Source of the DNA: Desulfosarcinaceae bacterium
GTDB lineage: Bacteria; Desulfobacterota; Desulfobacteria; Desulfobacterales; Desulfosarcinaceae
Length of the DNA stretch: 64,000 nucleotides
Reading direction: 5' to 3'
Assembly: GCA_030066015.1 (NCBI GenBank)
Contig: JASJCL010000039.1
Span: 1 to 64,000, forward strand
Translations under genes and position numbers: made by a program
In this document: in pieces, positions 62,400 to 64,000 of the stretch
How positions within the stretch are numbered: the stretch's first letter is position 1
Layout of the letters: each line of letters begins with the position of its first letter
Notes under the pieces: generated by a model
The model's database searches: none
The model's input: the letters and a program-made list of their open reading frames with translations, nothing else
What the model was told of the DNA's origin: nothing

Positions 62400-64000
62400 T
62401 GCCGGAACCCCCAATGGCCCGCCAGGTCAGCGCCCCCTTTCGCGCCGGCTATGCCCGCATGGCGGCCTGGTCCGACCTCCTCGATGACATCAATGTCTTT
62501 CCGATTGCGGATGGCGATACGGGCCGCAATCTCTCCATCAGCCTGGCGCCGCTGAAGGCATTGAATGAATACCCGATTGAAATCGTTGGGCAAAATGTGT
62601 TGCGTCAGGCCACCGGCAACTCGGGCAATATCGCGGCGGCCTTCATCATGGAGTTTCTCAAAGGTGCCGAGACAGCGGCATTCGCCCGGGCGGCCGCCAA
62701 TGGTGCCCATGCCGCCCGATCCGCCATCGCCAACCCGGTCAGCGGCACCATGCTGGACGTTTTCGATTCCCTGGCCGAACGATTGGCCGGGCCCCCCGCC
62801 GGCAGCGCCCGTCCCGACCAGCTCCTGCCAGCGCTTGCCGATGCCGTCCAAGCGACCACCGCCCGCCTGCCGGCCCTTGCTGCGGCGGACCTTATCGATG
62901 CCGGTGCCTTGGCCATGTACCTCTTCTTCGAAGGGTTCTTTTTCGAGCTGGATGGCCGCGAACCGCTGCCGGGACCGCTGCCGGCGGTGTTCGGCCACCT
63001 GCTCCGCACAAGCGATCGGCCCCGCACCGCACCCGCCTCAGCGGACAGCGCGGACGAGATTTGCGTCAATGCACTGGTGCGACCCGCCGCGGGGAGCGAC
63101 CCTGCGGACCTGCAAAGCCGCCTTCAGCGGTTGGGGGAGAGTGTGGTCACCCTGGGCAGCGCCGGTGTGCTGAAGATCCATCTGCATGCCCGCGATCTCG
63201 GCGCCGCGGCCGAGCTGCTGGCCGGCATCGGGACCATCGAGGCCATGTCGGACGAAGCGCTTTACGACCCGGCCTATGCCGTTGATCCCCTCTCTCCGGG
63301 CCCCATCCACATCATGACCGATGCCGCCGGCTCCCTCTCCCGCCCGCGGGCGCGTCAGCTGCGGGTAACCCTGCTGGACAGCTTTGTGGTGGGCGACGGC
63401 GCGGCAGTTCCGGAAACCCTGTTGGCCCCGGAGATCGTGTACCGGCGCATGCGCAATGGTGAACGCTACACCACCGCCCAGGCGTCCAACCGGGAGCGCC
63501 ATCAGCGCTACGCCGCCGCGTTGAACCGATTCCAGCAGGTGCTCTATCTCAGCGTGGGCTCAGCCTACACCGGCAACGTGGCCGCCGCCCGCCGATGGCA
63601 GCGCTCCAACGATGTAGCAGAGCGCCTCACAATCCTCGACACCGGAGCGGCCTCGGGCCGGTTGGGCCTCATCGCCCAGGCGGTGGCCCGCTACGCCAGC
63701 CGGGCGAACACCGCCGAGGCCGTCATCGATTTTGCGAAAACGGCGGTGGCCGACTGCGGCGAATTGGTCTTTTTGGATCAGCTCAAATACCTGGCCGCCG
63801 GCGGCCGCATTTCCAAATCGCGTGGATTTTTCGGGGATCTCTTCAAGATCAAGCCGGTGATCACGCCGACCCCGACAGGCGTTAAAAAGGTGGCTGTCGC
63901 TCGCAACGCCGACCGGCAGCTGCCGCTGGCCCTGGCGCACCTCAAAAGGATCCTGTCCAAAGCGCCCGATCCACTGCTGCTCTTGCAATATACCGACAAT
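62399..64000 (+). CDS. DAK2-DegV fusion protein (fatty-acid-binding/kinase type), incomplete at right edge
   Basis: 534 residues are present with no stop before the window end. The N-terminal DhaL/DAK2 domain has DDINVFPIADGDTGRNLSIS, with the Mg/ATP Asp residues, and GNSGNIAAAFIMEFL; the DegV part has HIMTDAAGSLSRPRARQLRV, LYLSVGSAYTGNVAAARRWQ and FLDQLKYLAAGGRISKSRGF. Fatty-acid kinase FakA and FakB are separate proteins in Firmicutes; here the DAK2 and DegV folds are on one chain. This suggests phosphorylation of a bound fatty acid for phospholipid synthesis. Starts within the thioesterase stop. Confidence 0.9.
   Translation, partial: MPEPPMARQVSAPFRAGYARMAAWSDLLDDINVFPIADGDTGRNLSISLAPLKALNEYPIEIVGQNVLRQATGNSGNIAAAFIMEFLKGAETAAFARAAANGAHAARSAIANPVSGTMLDVFDSLAERLAGPPAGSARPDQLLPALADAVQATTARLPALAAADLIDAGALAMYLFFEGFFFELDGREPLPGPLPAVFGHLLRTSDRPRTAPASADSADEICVNALVRPAAGSDPADLQSRLQRLGESVVTLGSAGVLKIHLHARDLGAAAELLAGIGTIEAMSDEALYDPAYAVDPLSPGPIHIMTDAAGSLSRPRARQLRVTLLDSFVVGDGAAVPETLLAPEIVYRRMRNGERYTTAQASNRERHQRYAAALNRFQQVLYLSVGSAYTGNVAAARRWQRSNDVAERLTILDTGAASGRLGLIAQAVARYASRANTAEAVIDFAKTAVADCGELVFLDQLKYLAAGGRISKSRGFFGDLFKIKPVITPTPTGVKKVAVARNADRQLPLALAHLKRILSKAPDPLLLLQYTDN

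Overview
The window looks like chromosomal DNA of a GC-rich anaerobic Gram-negative bacterium, most probably a Desulfobacterota relative (complete-oxidising sulfate reducer or syntroph type). This is inference from gene content: a methylmalonyl-CoA/transcarboxylase propionate pathway, several sigma54 activators, SpoIIE/RsbW/STAS partner switching, TRAP and SatP organic-acid uptake, and acidic outer-membrane porins. No rRNA, tRNA, CRISPR array, insertion sequence or phage gene was seen. Coding density is high and almost all genes are intact.

Region 1 (1-15 kb), short-chain acid metabolism. A minus-strand operon reads tetR, methylmalonyl-CoA mutase, meaB, the 12S-type carboxyltransferase, a 68-residue OadG-tail-like protein and the 5S-type carboxyltransferase (cut by the window edge). 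To its right lie an orphan TRAP solute-binding gene with a divergent sigma54 activator, a CoA-transferase (pct-like), methylmalonyl-CoA epimerase, an aminotransferase, a decayed propionyl-CoA synthetase (prpE) and an acetate/succinate transporter (satP). Good -24/-12 sigma54 promoters lie before the TRAP, pct and satP genes. An 18+18 bp perfect palindrome stands upstream of the TRAP promoter as the likely enhancer site. Together these can take up, activate and convert propionate or acetate through methylmalonyl-CoA to succinyl-CoA and pyruvate.

Region 2 (15-22.9 kb). A two-component pair (Cache/HAMP/PAS histidine kinase plus sigma54 response regulator, overlapping by 4 bp) lies directly upstream of satP and probably controls it. 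Then follow a NifU C-terminal-domain protein, tgt, queA and a DUF2065 protein, giving queuosine tRNA modification.

Region 3 (22.9-30.9 kb), signalling. Two divergent membrane-bound SpoIIE-type phosphatases lie next to an ABC transporter/cyclic-nucleotide-domain/RsbW-type kinase/STAS operon. The first phosphatase has an in-frame TGA near its N terminus. The ABC protein has about 250 extra residues between Walker A and signature, holding repeated Q-loop-like segments.

Region 4 (30.9-43.7 kb), minus strand. An overlapping trio (secreted protein, unknown protein, PqqD-like protein) is followed by two large OPT-like membrane proteins, a 1608-residue degenerate-M28-peptidase/FtsX permease fusion, its LolD-type ATPase and a small FtsX permease.

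Region 5 (43.7-55 kb), minus strand. A surface-glycan cluster: polysaccharide deacetylase, two MurG-like and two GT4 glycosyltransferases, histidine phosphatase, left-handed beta-helix acetyltransferase, GSCFA protein, SGNH protein plus MBOAT O-acetyltransferase pair, and a lipoprotein.

Region 6 (55-64 kb). Two acidic porins, an exported FG-GAP-like protein, gatB, a YbgC-type thioesterase and the start of a DAK2-DegV protein that runs off the right edge.
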